This document shows, piece by piece, positions 1 through 6,118 of a DNA stretch of 7,115 bases (its first letter is position 1; every line of letters starts with the position of its first letter). The position numbers and the translations under genes were made by a program. The notes beneath the pieces are model-generated. The model had not been told where the DNA came from. It ran no database searches and was given only the letters and a program-made list of their open reading frames with translations. Source of the stretch: JACPLA01 sp035291905 (GTDB taxonomy: Bacteria; Bacteroidota; Ignavibacteria; UBA10030). Location of the stretch: contig DATDRF010000100.1 in assembly GCA_035291905.1 (NCBI GenBank), positions 1-7,115 on the forward strand, given 5' to 3'.

Positions 1-231
1 AATATCATCGACGTGTCCCTGCTCTCCTTCGAGCATTGCGTGTTCAAGCAGGGCGATGCCGAACTCTGAGACACCATGAGCTTTCCCCTGTACTTGACGT
101 GTAAAGAGTTGAGATCCGGTGCTGTTTGCGAAATAAACGAAGCCGGAAGCTGCAAGAAGGACGGTTGCGGCGACGGCCATGATCATCTTGGTCGCAATGC
201 GGAGAGAGGGTCTTGCGGAGCTATTCTTCAT
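1..231 (-). CDS. N-terminus of a membrane-anchored sensor-like protein (3' end beyond window)
   Basis: The reading frame is open for 77 codons from ATG at 231 to the left edge, so the C-terminus is missing. Residues 1-15 are basic and polar, residues 16-36 form a hydrophobic membrane segment (from MIMAVAATVL to GFVYF), and the rest is a polar, helix-prone extracytoplasmic stretch containing LLEHAMLEGE. This layout is common at the start of HAMP-containing sensor histidine kinases and related transducers, but no kinase, HAMP or receiver motif lies inside the window, so the function is inferred. No good Shine-Dalgarno sequence precedes the ATG at 231. In-frame ATGs at 186 and 180 are alternatives, but they would remove the basic residues before the membrane helix. 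An in-frame stop at 247-249 limits upstream extension. A sigma-54-type promoter lies just upstream, and the terminator at 376-403 separates the gene from the cytochrome operon. It could also be a chemoreceptor or a cyclic-di-GMP protein. Confidence 0.6.
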   Translation of the reverse strand, partial: MKNSSARPSLRIATKMIMAVAATVLLAASGFVYFANSTGSQLFTRQVQGKAHGVSEFGIALLEHAMLEGEQGHVDDI

Positions 232-263
232 GCAGGGAAGTCCATGTCAAGTTGTGGGAAGGC

Positions 264-280
264 CGCAAGTCCTGTGCCAA
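264..280 (-). promoter_or_regulatory. Putative sigma-54 (RpoN) -24/-12 promoter
   Basis: Read on the minus strand the sequence is TTGGCACAGGACTTGCG. It has the TGGCAC -24 block and the TTGC -12 block, with the required GG-N10-GC spacing. This agrees closely with the sigma-54 consensus TGGCAC-N5-TTGC. Transcription would begin roughly at position 253, about 20 bases before the ATG at 231 of the sensor-like gene, which is a sensible leader length. Sigma-54 promoters need an AAA+ enhancer-binding activator, and a repeat cluster lies at a suitable distance upstream (327-356). The call rests on motif and position only. Confidence 0.65.
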
Positions 281-326
281 ATCACCCAATTATCGCAATG
301 GCCCTTTTTGTCGTTTATTGGGCACC

Positions 327-356
327 GAAATGAGAACGATTCTCGGAAATGAGAAC
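327..356. repeat. 11-bp direct repeat around a short palindrome; candidate activator or Fur-like site
   Basis: GAAATGAGAAC occurs at 327-337 and again at 346-356, nineteen bases apart. Between and overlapping them is the palindrome GAGAA-CGA-TTCTC (332-344). The cluster lies about 74-103 bases upstream of the inferred start of the sigma-54 promoter at 264-280, where enhancer-binding proteins usually bind. The core TGAGAAC-G-ATTCTCG also resembles a degenerate 7-1-7 Fur box (10 of 14 arm positions match TGATAAT/ATTATCA), so an iron regulator is an alternative reading. It is non-coding and lies between the operon terminator and the next promoter. Confidence 0.45.
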
Positions 357-375
357 ATCGTCAGGTCACCCAAAC

Positions 376-403
376 AAAAAAGGCGCCTGGAAGCGCCTTT
401 TTT
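376..403 (-). terminator. Intrinsic (rho-independent) terminator, probably bidirectional
   Basis: An 11-bp perfect stem (A6 plus GGCGC paired with GCGCC plus T6) encloses a six-base loop. Read on the minus strand it ends in six T residues, starting 30 bases after the TGA of the tetraheme cytochrome gene at 434. The flanking A tract means it could also work on the plus strand, but no plus-strand gene that needs it was recognised. It marks the end of the cytochrome/oxidoreductase operon and insulates the sensor-like gene downstream. Confidence 0.9.
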
Positions 404-433
404 CGCCGGGAGAGATTGTTGAAATCGGCTCAA

Positions 434-985
434 TCAACCCTTTGGAACCGCGTGCTTAATCTTCGCCCATCGCTCTTTGAAGTTGAATTCCTTGTAACTG
501 GGACTTTTTTCGTTATGGCAAGTCCTGCACCAGGTCTCAATGGCAGCCTCATCCTTGAATTCGCGCATTCCGGCTGCAACAGCCTTTGCCTTGTCCTTCA
601 TGACGGTGATGCTCTTGTAGGCAGACCCTGCCTGGTGGCAGGTCTCACATTGGACCCCATCCTTGAAATCAAACGCCTTCTCAGCCAGTTTGGCATCGTC
701 GCCGTACCCCACGACGTGACATTGCAGGCACTCTATGGATTCGGCAGCGGGCTTGGCGAGTCCTCTCGCTTTTGCAATTTCGTTTGCTTTGGCCGTCGTC
801 AGTGTTTGATAGGCCTTGGCGTGATCGCTGTTCTTCCAGATGTCGAATTGCTTTCCCTGCTTTTCGGAACGATGGCAAGGAGCGCACATCTTGGTTCCGA
901 CATACTTATTCTGTGCGAGGAGGTTGACGGAGGTCAACCCGAATACCGCGCCTGCCAACAGCACGAACAAAGGACGATTGCGCAT
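434..985 (-). CDS. Secreted tetraheme cytochrome c, cytochrome c554 family
   Basis: The 183-residue precursor has a Sec signal peptide (basic RNR, hydrophobic residues 5-23, likely cleavage after LLA at 22-24). Four CxxCH heme sites follow: CAPCH (34-38), CLQCH (86-90), CETCH (113-117) and CRTCH (153-157). The context around the third (VQCETCH followed by GSAY) and the C-terminal SPSYKEFNF...KIKH pattern are typical of cytochrome c554-like proteins. H55 (SDHAKAY) and H178 are candidate distal heme ligands. The mature protein would be a periplasmic electron carrier. A strong CAGGAG ribosome site seven bases before the ATG supports the start. The gene follows the NrfD-type gene by 64 bases and precedes the terminator, so it is the last gene of the operon. 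I infer that it accepts electrons from, or donates them to, the quinone-linked complex encoded upstream. Hydroxylamine-linked c554 function is not implied, since the family is broad. Confidence 0.9.
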   Translation of the reverse strand: MRNRPLFVLLAGAVFGLTSVNLLAQNKYVGTKMCAPCHRSEKQGKQFDIWKNSDHAKAYQTLTTAKANEIAKARGLAKPAAESIECLQCHVVGYGDDAKLAEKAFDFKDGVQCETCHQAGSAYKSITVMKDKAKAVAAGMREFKDEAAIETWCRTCHNEKSPSYKEFNFKERWAKIKHAVPKG

Positions 986-992
986 TGATCTG

Positions 993-998
993 CTCCTG
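993..998 (-). promoter_or_regulatory. Ribosome binding site of the tetraheme cytochrome
   Basis: The minus strand reads CAGGAG with a seven-base spacer to the ATG at 985. It is one of the two strongest Shine-Dalgarno matches in the window and fits independent, high-level translation of this last gene, which is not overlapped by its neighbour. Confidence 0.8.
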
Positions 999-1049
999 TG
1001 AATTGTTTACGATGATGTCGAGTCTCCGCTTTCCTTCAAAATGGCTCTC

Positions 1050-2390
1050 TCATGTCGCCGTTCCCTCTCCCGGCAAGTAGCTGTGAATCCGCGTCTCTAC
1101 CTCCTTGCGTCCGTGAGTCCTCCCCTCTTCGATCTCCCAAATCGAAACAAGCGGGAAGAACTTTGAAAACAACATGAATCCCATCACAAAAGCGGATATG
1201 CCGCCTGCGAACAGCGCCCACTCAAGAATCGTCGGGACATAGATCCCCACGGGGAGATCCATCCTCGGATTTGCAAGCGACGGAACGACAATGATAAGCC
1301 GCTCGAGCCACATACCCACGACCACGGCGACCGAGGCGACGAAGATTCCTTTGATCGTTCTGAGCTTTTTGAAACTGAGCGTGATGACGGGGATGAGAAA
1401 ATTGCAGGTCACCATCCCCCAAAAGAAGGGGGCAAAAGGACCGGTAAACTTGTACATGATAATGTGCATTTCGTGCGGTTCGGCCCCAAACACGCCCGTG
1501 AGGTACTCCGAAAAAGTGAAATAGGACCAGATAAGCGACATGATGAGCAACAACGTACTCAAGTATCGAAAGTGGATCTCCTTCAGGTAATTCTCGAGAT
1601 GGTATGCTCTTCGAAATGCGATCATCACGATCATCAAAGCGGCAATCCCCGAAAAGATCGCTCCCACGACAAAGTACGGACCGAAAATGGTGCTGTGCCA
1701 TCCCGGCTGAAGAGTCATGGAGAAGATGTAGGAGATGACCGTGTGAACAGAAATTGCGATGGGGATAACCATCACCATCAAAATGTTGATGGCACGATTC
1801 AGGACACGTTGTTGATGCTCCGTGCCGGTCCATCCCCATGCCATGAATGAATACAGCCATTGGAGCTTTCCGCCCCGATCGCGGATCCTGGCAATGTCGG
1901 GGATCATGGGCAGGTACAGATAAACAGTGCTTGCGGTGAAGTACGCGGTAATGCTTGTGACGTCCCACAGCAGGGGCGACTGGAGCCGGCCGGATTCGAG
2001 GAGATTCAGCATTCTGTCGGGGCGGCCGAGGTCGAGGATAGGGTGGAGGCCACCGATGGCCAGGACGATGGCGGTAATGACTTCTGCCATGCGCGTGATC
2101 GGTCTTCGCCATTCTGCTTTCGACAACAGAAGGATAGCCGAAATAAGCGTTCCCGCATGGCTGATGCCGATGAAAAACACAAAATTTACGATATAGAAAC
2201 CCCATGTAACCGGTTGATTCATGCCGGTCAGGCCCAGGCCAAACCACACCTGGGTGACATACATATACAGCGCCCAAAGGAACACGATCAAGAGGATTCC
2301 GAAGGCCACATAGAATCCCTTGCCTGTCTCGTAGATGGGCCTGAACAGGGTTTCATCCCGGTCAATCGAGGGCTGCGGTTTTGTCTTCAT
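1050..2390 (-). CDS. NrfD/PsrC/ActC-type quinone-interacting integral membrane subunit (QrcD-like)
   Basis: The 446-residue protein has about ten hydrophobic helices (roughly 25-47, 62-90, 101-118, 139-163, 200-225, 234-259, 276-298, 314-338, 346-370 and 386-410), as in QrcD and ActC rather than the shorter eight-helix NrfD. Family signatures include GISHAGTLISAILLL (75-89), LDLGRPDR (119-126), SPLLWD (138-143), SVHTVISYIF (214-223), PGWHSTIF (229-236) with GAIFSG (243-248), and MWLERLIIVVPSL (360-372). In this family the buried His/Asp residues near these motifs (here H78, D120, H216 are candidates) line the quinone site. No heme or Fe-S ligands are present. Its start overlaps the stop of the ferredoxin subunit by ATGA, which indicates translational coupling and a 1:1 complex. 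It should anchor the periplasmic Fe-S and Mo-type subunits and exchange electrons with menaquinone or ubiquinone. The protein could equally be named ActC-like; the gene context favours Qrc. Confidence 0.92.
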   Translation of the reverse strand: MKTKPQPSIDRDETLFRPIYETGKGFYVAFGILLIVFLWALYMYVTQVWFGLGLTGMNQPVTWGFYIVNFVFFIGISHAGTLISAILLLSKAEWRRPITRMAEVITAIVLAIGGLHPILDLGRPDRMLNLLESGRLQSPLLWDVTSITAYFTASTVYLYLPMIPDIARIRDRGGKLQWLYSFMAWGWTGTEHQQRVLNRAINILMVMVIPIAISVHTVISYIFSMTLQPGWHSTIFGPYFVVGAIFSGIAALMIVMIAFRRAYHLENYLKEIHFRYLSTLLLIMSLIWSYFTFSEYLTGVFGAEPHEMHIIMYKFTGPFAPFFWGMVTCNFLIPVITLSFKKLRTIKGIFVASVAVVVGMWLERLIIVVPSLANPRMDLPVGIYVPTILEWALFAGGISAFVMGFMLFSKFFPLVSIWEIEEGRTHGRKEVETRIHSYLPGEGTAT

Positions 2391-3076
2391 GTAGCCGTTC
2401 TTCTGGCGAGGTAATAGACTTTTGGTTCGACTCCGAGATCCTCTCCGTATCGGAAAACCCGATAGCTGCGGGAGAGCCGTGCAGCTTTGCTGTTTCTGTT
2501 TTCAAGGTCTCCAAATACAATGGCGTCGGCAGGACAGCTTTCCATGCACGCAGGGACGTACTCCTCGTCGCCGATGGGCCGGTCCTCGATATCTGCTGTC
2601 TCCTTCACTTTCTGGAGCCTGTGTGAGCAGAAGGAACACTTCTCCACAACGCCCACCATTCGTCGTGAGACGTCGGGATTTCCGCCATCGTTGGATTCGC
2701 CGATCCATTTCGGCTCGTACCAATTGAAATACTTGGCGGTGAACGGACACGCAGCCATGCAGTATCTGCACCCGATGCACCGGTGATAGATCTGCGCGAC
2801 AATCCCCTCCGGATTCCGATACGTCGCTCCAACAGGACAGACCACCGTGCAGGGTGGGTCGTCGCAATGGAAACACGGCTTCGGGAGGCGCTTCACGTGC
2901 GTGTTGGGAAAATCTCCTTCAAACGTGGTCACCATGTCCATCCAGAACAGAGCCCTGCCGGACTGGGCTTCTTCTGCATCGACGATCGGTACGTTGTTCT
3001 CCATCTTGCACGCGACGTTGCATGCTCCGCAACCGGTGCACCTGTCGAGATCGATCACCATTGCCCACTTCGCCAT
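2387..3076 (-). CDS. Four-cluster ferredoxin subunit of a molybdopterin-type oxidoreductase (QrcC/PsrB/ActB2-like)
   Basis: The 229-residue protein has four cysteine groups in DmsB/PsrB order: C13-C16-C19-C23, C68-C71-C76-C80, C100-C103-C106-C110, and C147-C150 with C177-C181. All sixteen cysteines are present, so four [4Fe-4S] clusters are possible. It has no signal peptide, which is normal for this family because it is exported by piggy-back with the Tat-signal-bearing large subunit. It would form the electron wire between the large subunit and the NrfD-type membrane subunit, or from the quinone site towards the pentaheme cytochrome. The start has a strong AAAGGAG five bases upstream (3082-3088) and lies 14 bases after the stop of the large-subunit gene. 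The end overlaps the NrfD-type gene by four bases. The family call is firm; the specific partner is inferred from context. Confidence 0.93.
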   Translation of the reverse strand: MAKWAMVIDLDRCTGCGACNVACKMENNVPIVDAEEAQSGRALFWMDMVTTFEGDFPNTHVKRLPKPCFHCDDPPCTVVCPVGATYRNPEGIVAQIYHRCIGCRYCMAACPFTAKYFNWYEPKWIGESNDGGNPDVSRRMVGVVEKCSFCSHRLQKVKETADIEDRPIGDEEYVPACMESCPADAIVFGDLENRNSKAARLSRSYRVFRYGEDLGVEPKVYYLARRTAT

Positions 3077-3081
3077 CAGTA

Positions 3082-3088
3082 CTCCTTT
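3082..3088 (-). promoter_or_regulatory. Ribosome binding site of the ferredoxin subunit
   Basis: The minus strand reads AAAGGAG with a five-base spacer to the ATG at 3076, inside the 14-base gap after the TAA of the large-subunit gene. It fixes the start of the ferredoxin subunit. Confidence 0.8.
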
Positions 3089-3090
3089 GT

Positions 3091-5541
3091 TTATGTGGCA
3101 GGTGAGATGCGCACTTTTGTTGCCTGCAGCGCGGGCTTGCCGCTGAGCATATCATACAAATTCTTCATGATGGCGTTGGGATTTGCTCCGTGGCCCTTTG
3201 CATATCGTCCCATCGAAGTATGTCCGAGCCCGAAGGGAATGGCTATGACGTTTGGCATGATCCCTTGAGAGATCTTCGCCCTTGCCTTGAGAGTCCCTGC
3301 CGCCGATTGTACCAGGACCCACTCTCCATCCCGGACATGGAACGTTGCGGCTGTTTCCGGATTCAGTTCAACCCACGTCTCCCAATGGCGGTGAACGGAA
3401 TGTCCAAACATCTCCTGCATCATGGGAAGCGACGCGCCCTGACCGTCGCGCACCTGCAAAACACGAAATGTTGTCAAATGGACGGGCATGTCCGCGTCGT
3501 AGGGAACAGGCTCATGGTGGGGGAGAAACACATTGTCCCCTCGTGCCGAAATATTCAGTTGATTCAGAATGCGTTCTGCATTTCCCGGGGAAGATCTCCT
3601 TCCTTGTTTTGCGACAAGAGAATCGATCGTCTCCTTCAACCTCTGGGAATAGAACTCAAACCCGCCCGAGGGTGTCGAAAACAGTTGATCCGTTCCTTTC
3701 TTCTTCCTGATCGGGTTCCACCAGCCCCCTTGTTTTATGAGCCGGTCCCAAAACTCATCGAACGAAGCGTATTGTCCTATCTGCCATCCGCGCTGTTGAA
3801 GATATTCGATCCACATTGTGCCGACACCTTCGGACACGATGGCCCCGGCGCCCGACCGATAAACACCCCTCAGCGTCTCCTTCAGTTCATCTTCATAGGA
3901 TGCCAGGGGAAATGCCCGTGCAACGGAACCGCCAATCCTCTGCGCGAGATTGATCAAAACGTCGCCGACATGTCTTGTGTCGTACATCGGGGAAACCACC
4001 GGGTGTTGCGTCCCGACATGGGTGAATCCGACGGTTGCGACGTTGGAAACTTCATCCCAGCGCTCCATGAAATGATGATCGGGAAGGACAATATGTGCGT
4101 GTTCGCTCGTTTCATTGAGGACGCCGTCGAAGCTCACCACCATGGGTATCTTTTTGAGAGCTTCGGTGAGCTCGTTGTGACCGGTTGACTCGAAGATCGG
4201 ATTACCGCCGCAAATGAACAGAATGCTGATCGGATAGGGTTTCCCGGCAAGGATGTTCTTCGCGAATGTGTCGATGGAGAATTCTGCAAGGGGGAAAGTC
4301 CCCTCATCGGTTCTGCCGATCGGAGGCCGACGCAATCCTGCGCGGGCGATTCCATCCTGGGGAACGGCCCCGGCCTTGGTAAAGGGCGGCTCATCGACAA
4401 AGAAGAGACCGCCACTCTTGTTGAAGTTTCCGAGAAGCGCGTTCAGACTGTACACGGCCATGGAAGCAAACGTCCCGTTTGTATTTTCCACGGCCCCCTG
4501 CCCGCCCATGACGAGGGCGGGCTTGGTGTTCCCCAGTTCTCTCCCCAGTTGCAGAATTGCAGAACTCGGGACCCCCGTTAGTTCCTCCACTTTTTCGGGA
4601 TAGTAGTTTCCCAGAACCATGTTTTTGAAGCCAACGTGCCTTGCGCCGGATCCGTCTGTGCGATCTTCAAACCCAAATGTTTGCTGTCGGACAAAATCCT
4701 TGTCATAGAGCTCTTCGCGAATCAGCACATAAGCAAGCCCGAGGGCGAGAGCCCCGTAGGTTCCCGGCCGGATGGGGATCCATTGATCTGCATTGCCTGC
4801 GGTGAGGCTCATGCGGGATTCGATTTGCACATAACGCGTTTGCTGCTCTTCGTGATGACTATAGAGCTTTGTGTAGTAGACCGGGGAATACCCCTCTTCG
4901 AGGAAATTGGCGCCGAAACTGACAATGAGCCTGGCATTCAGCACATCATAAGCAGGAAGAGCAGAATGTCCCTGGACCAAGGCATACGCGGCGGCGTCGT
5001 TTTGTGAAGAAGAGAACTGAAAGTAGTTTGGCGAGCCATAGGCCTCCATGAAGGCGCGTATATGCCGCTTCATCAAGCGGCCTTCCGTATGACCCAGAAA
5101 CGCAGCCTCATGAGATCTGCCCCGGCTTCGCAGTTCGGCCAGCCGGTTGCCGATCGTTGTGAGCGCTTCATCCCAACTTGTTGATTCCCACTTGCCCGTG
5201 CCGACGAGGCCTGTTCGTTTGAGCGGTCCCTTGATTCGATCCGGGTGATAGAGGGAGTGCAGGGCATTGAGTCCAAGAGGACAAAGGCCTCCCTTGTTGA
5301 CCGGATACACAGGGTTTCCTTTGACCGAAACGGGGATGGCGTCCACCAGCCGCACGCGCAGTCCGCATCCCGAAGGACACAATCCACAAATCGTATTCTG
5401 CCAGGATTCAATCCGCGGACCGTTCTTTCCTTTTTCAAGCCATTCGTCCGGCAGGGCAATGACATCGTCAAGGCCTCCGACAAGGAGAGCGCCTGAAGCG
5501 CCGCCGAACAGCTTCAAGAAGTCGCGTCTTTTGATTTCCAT
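3091..5541 (-). CDS. Tat-exported molybdopterin oxidoreductase family large subunit (QrcB-like)
   Basis: From the preferred ATG at 5541 the protein has 816 residues. It begins with a Tat signal (KRRDFLK at 4-10, then a glycine-rich hydrophobic stretch), so the folded subunit should reach the periplasm. Residues C52, C55, C59 and C87 form the N-terminal [4Fe-4S] motif CxxCxxxC-x27-C of the DMSO-reductase superfamily. Pterin-binding-type loops follow: FGANFLEE (209-216), CGGNPIFES (444-452) and LPDHHFMERWDE (486-497). The C-terminal dinucleotide-binding domain includes IPFGLGH (768-774) and GRYAKGHGANP (778-788). No Cys or Sec lies at the usual metal-ligand position, where there are serines (177-179). 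The start at 5541 has a good ribosome site and gives a conventional Tat signal. An in-frame ATG at 5589 would add 16 residues, overlap the upstream gene and lacks a good site. Order and partners match QrcB; polysulfide, thiosulfate or other Mo reductases of this superfamily are less likely alternatives. Confidence 0.9.
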   Translation of the reverse strand: MEIKRRDFLKLFGGASGALLVGGLDDVIALPDEWLEKGKNGPRIESWQNTICGLCPSGCGLRVRLVDAIPVSVKGNPVYPVNKGGLCPLGLNALHSLYHPDRIKGPLKRTGLVGTGKWESTSWDEALTTIGNRLAELRSRGRSHEAAFLGHTEGRLMKRHIRAFMEAYGSPNYFQFSSSQNDAAAYALVQGHSALPAYDVLNARLIVSFGANFLEEGYSPVYYTKLYSHHEEQQTRYVQIESRMSLTAGNADQWIPIRPGTYGALALGLAYVLIREELYDKDFVRQQTFGFEDRTDGSGARHVGFKNMVLGNYYPEKVEELTGVPSSAILQLGRELGNTKPALVMGGQGAVENTNGTFASMAVYSLNALLGNFNKSGGLFFVDEPPFTKAGAVPQDGIARAGLRRPPIGRTDEGTFPLAEFSIDTFAKNILAGKPYPISILFICGGNPIFESTGHNELTEALKKIPMVVSFDGVLNETSEHAHIVLPDHHFMERWDEVSNVATVGFTHVGTQHPVVSPMYDTRHVGDVLINLAQRIGGSVARAFPLASYEDELKETLRGVYRSGAGAIVSEGVGTMWIEYLQQRGWQIGQYASFDEFWDRLIKQGGWWNPIRKKKGTDQLFSTPSGGFEFYSQRLKETIDSLVAKQGRRSSPGNAERILNQLNISARGDNVFLPHHEPVPYDADMPVHLTTFRVLQVRDGQGASLPMMQEMFGHSVHRHWETWVELNPETAATFHVRDGEWVLVQSAAGTLKARAKISQGIMPNVIAIPFGLGHTSMGRYAKGHGANPNAIMKNLYDMLSGKPALQATKVRISPAT

Positions 5542-5546
5542 CAAGA

Positions 5547-5556
5547 TCCTGTCCTC
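5547..5556 (-). promoter_or_regulatory. Ribosome binding site that decides the large-subunit start
   Basis: The minus strand reads GAGGACAGGA, ending five bases before the ATG at 5541. It overlaps the TGA stop of the pentaheme cytochrome gene (5557-5555), so terminating ribosomes can reload here. No comparable site precedes the alternative ATG at 5589. Confidence 0.7.
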
Positions 5557-6082
5557 ATCTGTGACATGCGAGGCAGTCGTTTGTGACATTGTTCTCGCGA
5601 TGGCACTTCATGCAGTTCTCCATCGTGAGCGGGAGGAACTGAGAGCTCGCAGGAAGGGTGAAATCACCGACATTCCCATGGCACGCAGCGCATTCAAGTT
5701 CACCCTTGGCAACATGACGGCGGTGTGAAAAATAAACGTGGTCGGGAACACGATACACTCGTTGCCACGGAATGGTCTCCGCCCGCTTTACGAATTCGAG
5801 CAGTTTCAGCTCTTCGGGGGATTGCGAAATTGGCTGTTCGGAATGGCATGTACTGCACACCTCGAGACTTGGAAGGGTGGCCGCCTGTGATGTCTGAACC
5901 GTTGAGTGGCAATCCGTGCAGTTGAGGCCTGCTGTCTCGATGTGTGCTTTGTGACTGTAGGCAATGGGTTGGGTGATGTCTGAGTTTGTTTTGGAGCCGA
6001 GGTAGAAGAGGATCACCGCACCCAGAACGACAACGACTCCAATGCGCAGAATCCACTTTGCGGGGGATGTCAGCTTGTCCAT
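5555..6082 (-). CDS. Membrane-anchored pentaheme cytochrome c (QrcA/ActA-like, c7/class III type)
   Basis: The 175-residue protein has a short basic N-terminus and one hydrophobic helix (residues 11-29) with no clear cleavage site, so it is probably an uncleaved anchor holding the heme domain on the periplasmic side. Five CxxCH sites are present: CTDCH (55-59), CSTCH (76-80), CAACH (131-135), CMKCH (157-161) and CLACH (170-174). Histidines in SHKAH (43-47) and SHRRH (119-123), each preceding a heme pair, are likely distal ligands and give the FSHxxH pattern of class III/c7 cytochromes. Five hemes match ActA of alternative complex III; QrcA has six. It would exchange electrons between the quinone-linked complex and soluble cytochromes. 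The gene is 36 bases after the upstream cytochrome gene and directly coupled to the large-subunit gene. The ATG has only a weak ribosome site, but it gives the correct anchor. Confidence 0.9.
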   Translation of the reverse strand: MDKLTSPAKWILRIGVVVVLGAVILFYLGSKTNSDITQPIAYSHKAHIETAGLNCTDCHSTVQTSQAATLPSLEVCSTCHSEQPISQSPEELKLLEFVKRAETIPWQRVYRVPDHVYFSHRRHVAKGELECAACHGNVGDFTLPASSQFLPLTMENCMKCHRENNVTNDCLACHR

Positions 6083-6118
6083 GACGGCGTCTCAGGTACG
6101 GGATTGGGCTCGCGCAAC

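Noticed and set aside
245..250. Minus-strand TTGACA resembling a sigma-70 -35 box
   Set aside because: The best -10 match (AAGAAT, 16-base spacing) falls inside the coding sequence of the sensor-like gene and is weak. The sigma-54 element just upstream is far better placed.
285..322. CCCAAT ... ATTGGG inverted repeat, and an IHF-like AATCACCCAATTA at 280-292
   Set aside because: Six-base arms separated by 26 bases can arise by chance. The IHF-like match misses one consensus position and sits very close to the -24 element, so it is too weak to call.
76..333. Plus-strand small frames at 76-333 and 213-422
   Set aside because: They lie opposite the sensor-like gene and its promoter region, and have no convincing ribosome site or recognisable motif.
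416..988. Plus-strand open frame of 190 codons
   Set aside because: It lies exactly antisense to the tetraheme cytochrome gene, which has a signal peptide, four CxxCH sites and a good ribosome site. The plus-strand product shows no recognisable motif and would also read across the terminator side of the operon.
1222..2277. Minus-strand open frame of 351 codons in another frame of the NrfD-type gene
   Set aside because: The product is rich in His, Arg and Pro with no membrane helices or motifs, while the overlapping frame encodes a clear ten-helix NrfD-type protein coupled by ATGA to the gene before it.
3190..4188. Plus-strand open frame of 332 codons
   Set aside because: It is antisense to the molybdopterin-family large subunit. 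Its composition (rich in Arg, Cys, His, Pro) is typical of a shadow frame and it has no recognisable domain.
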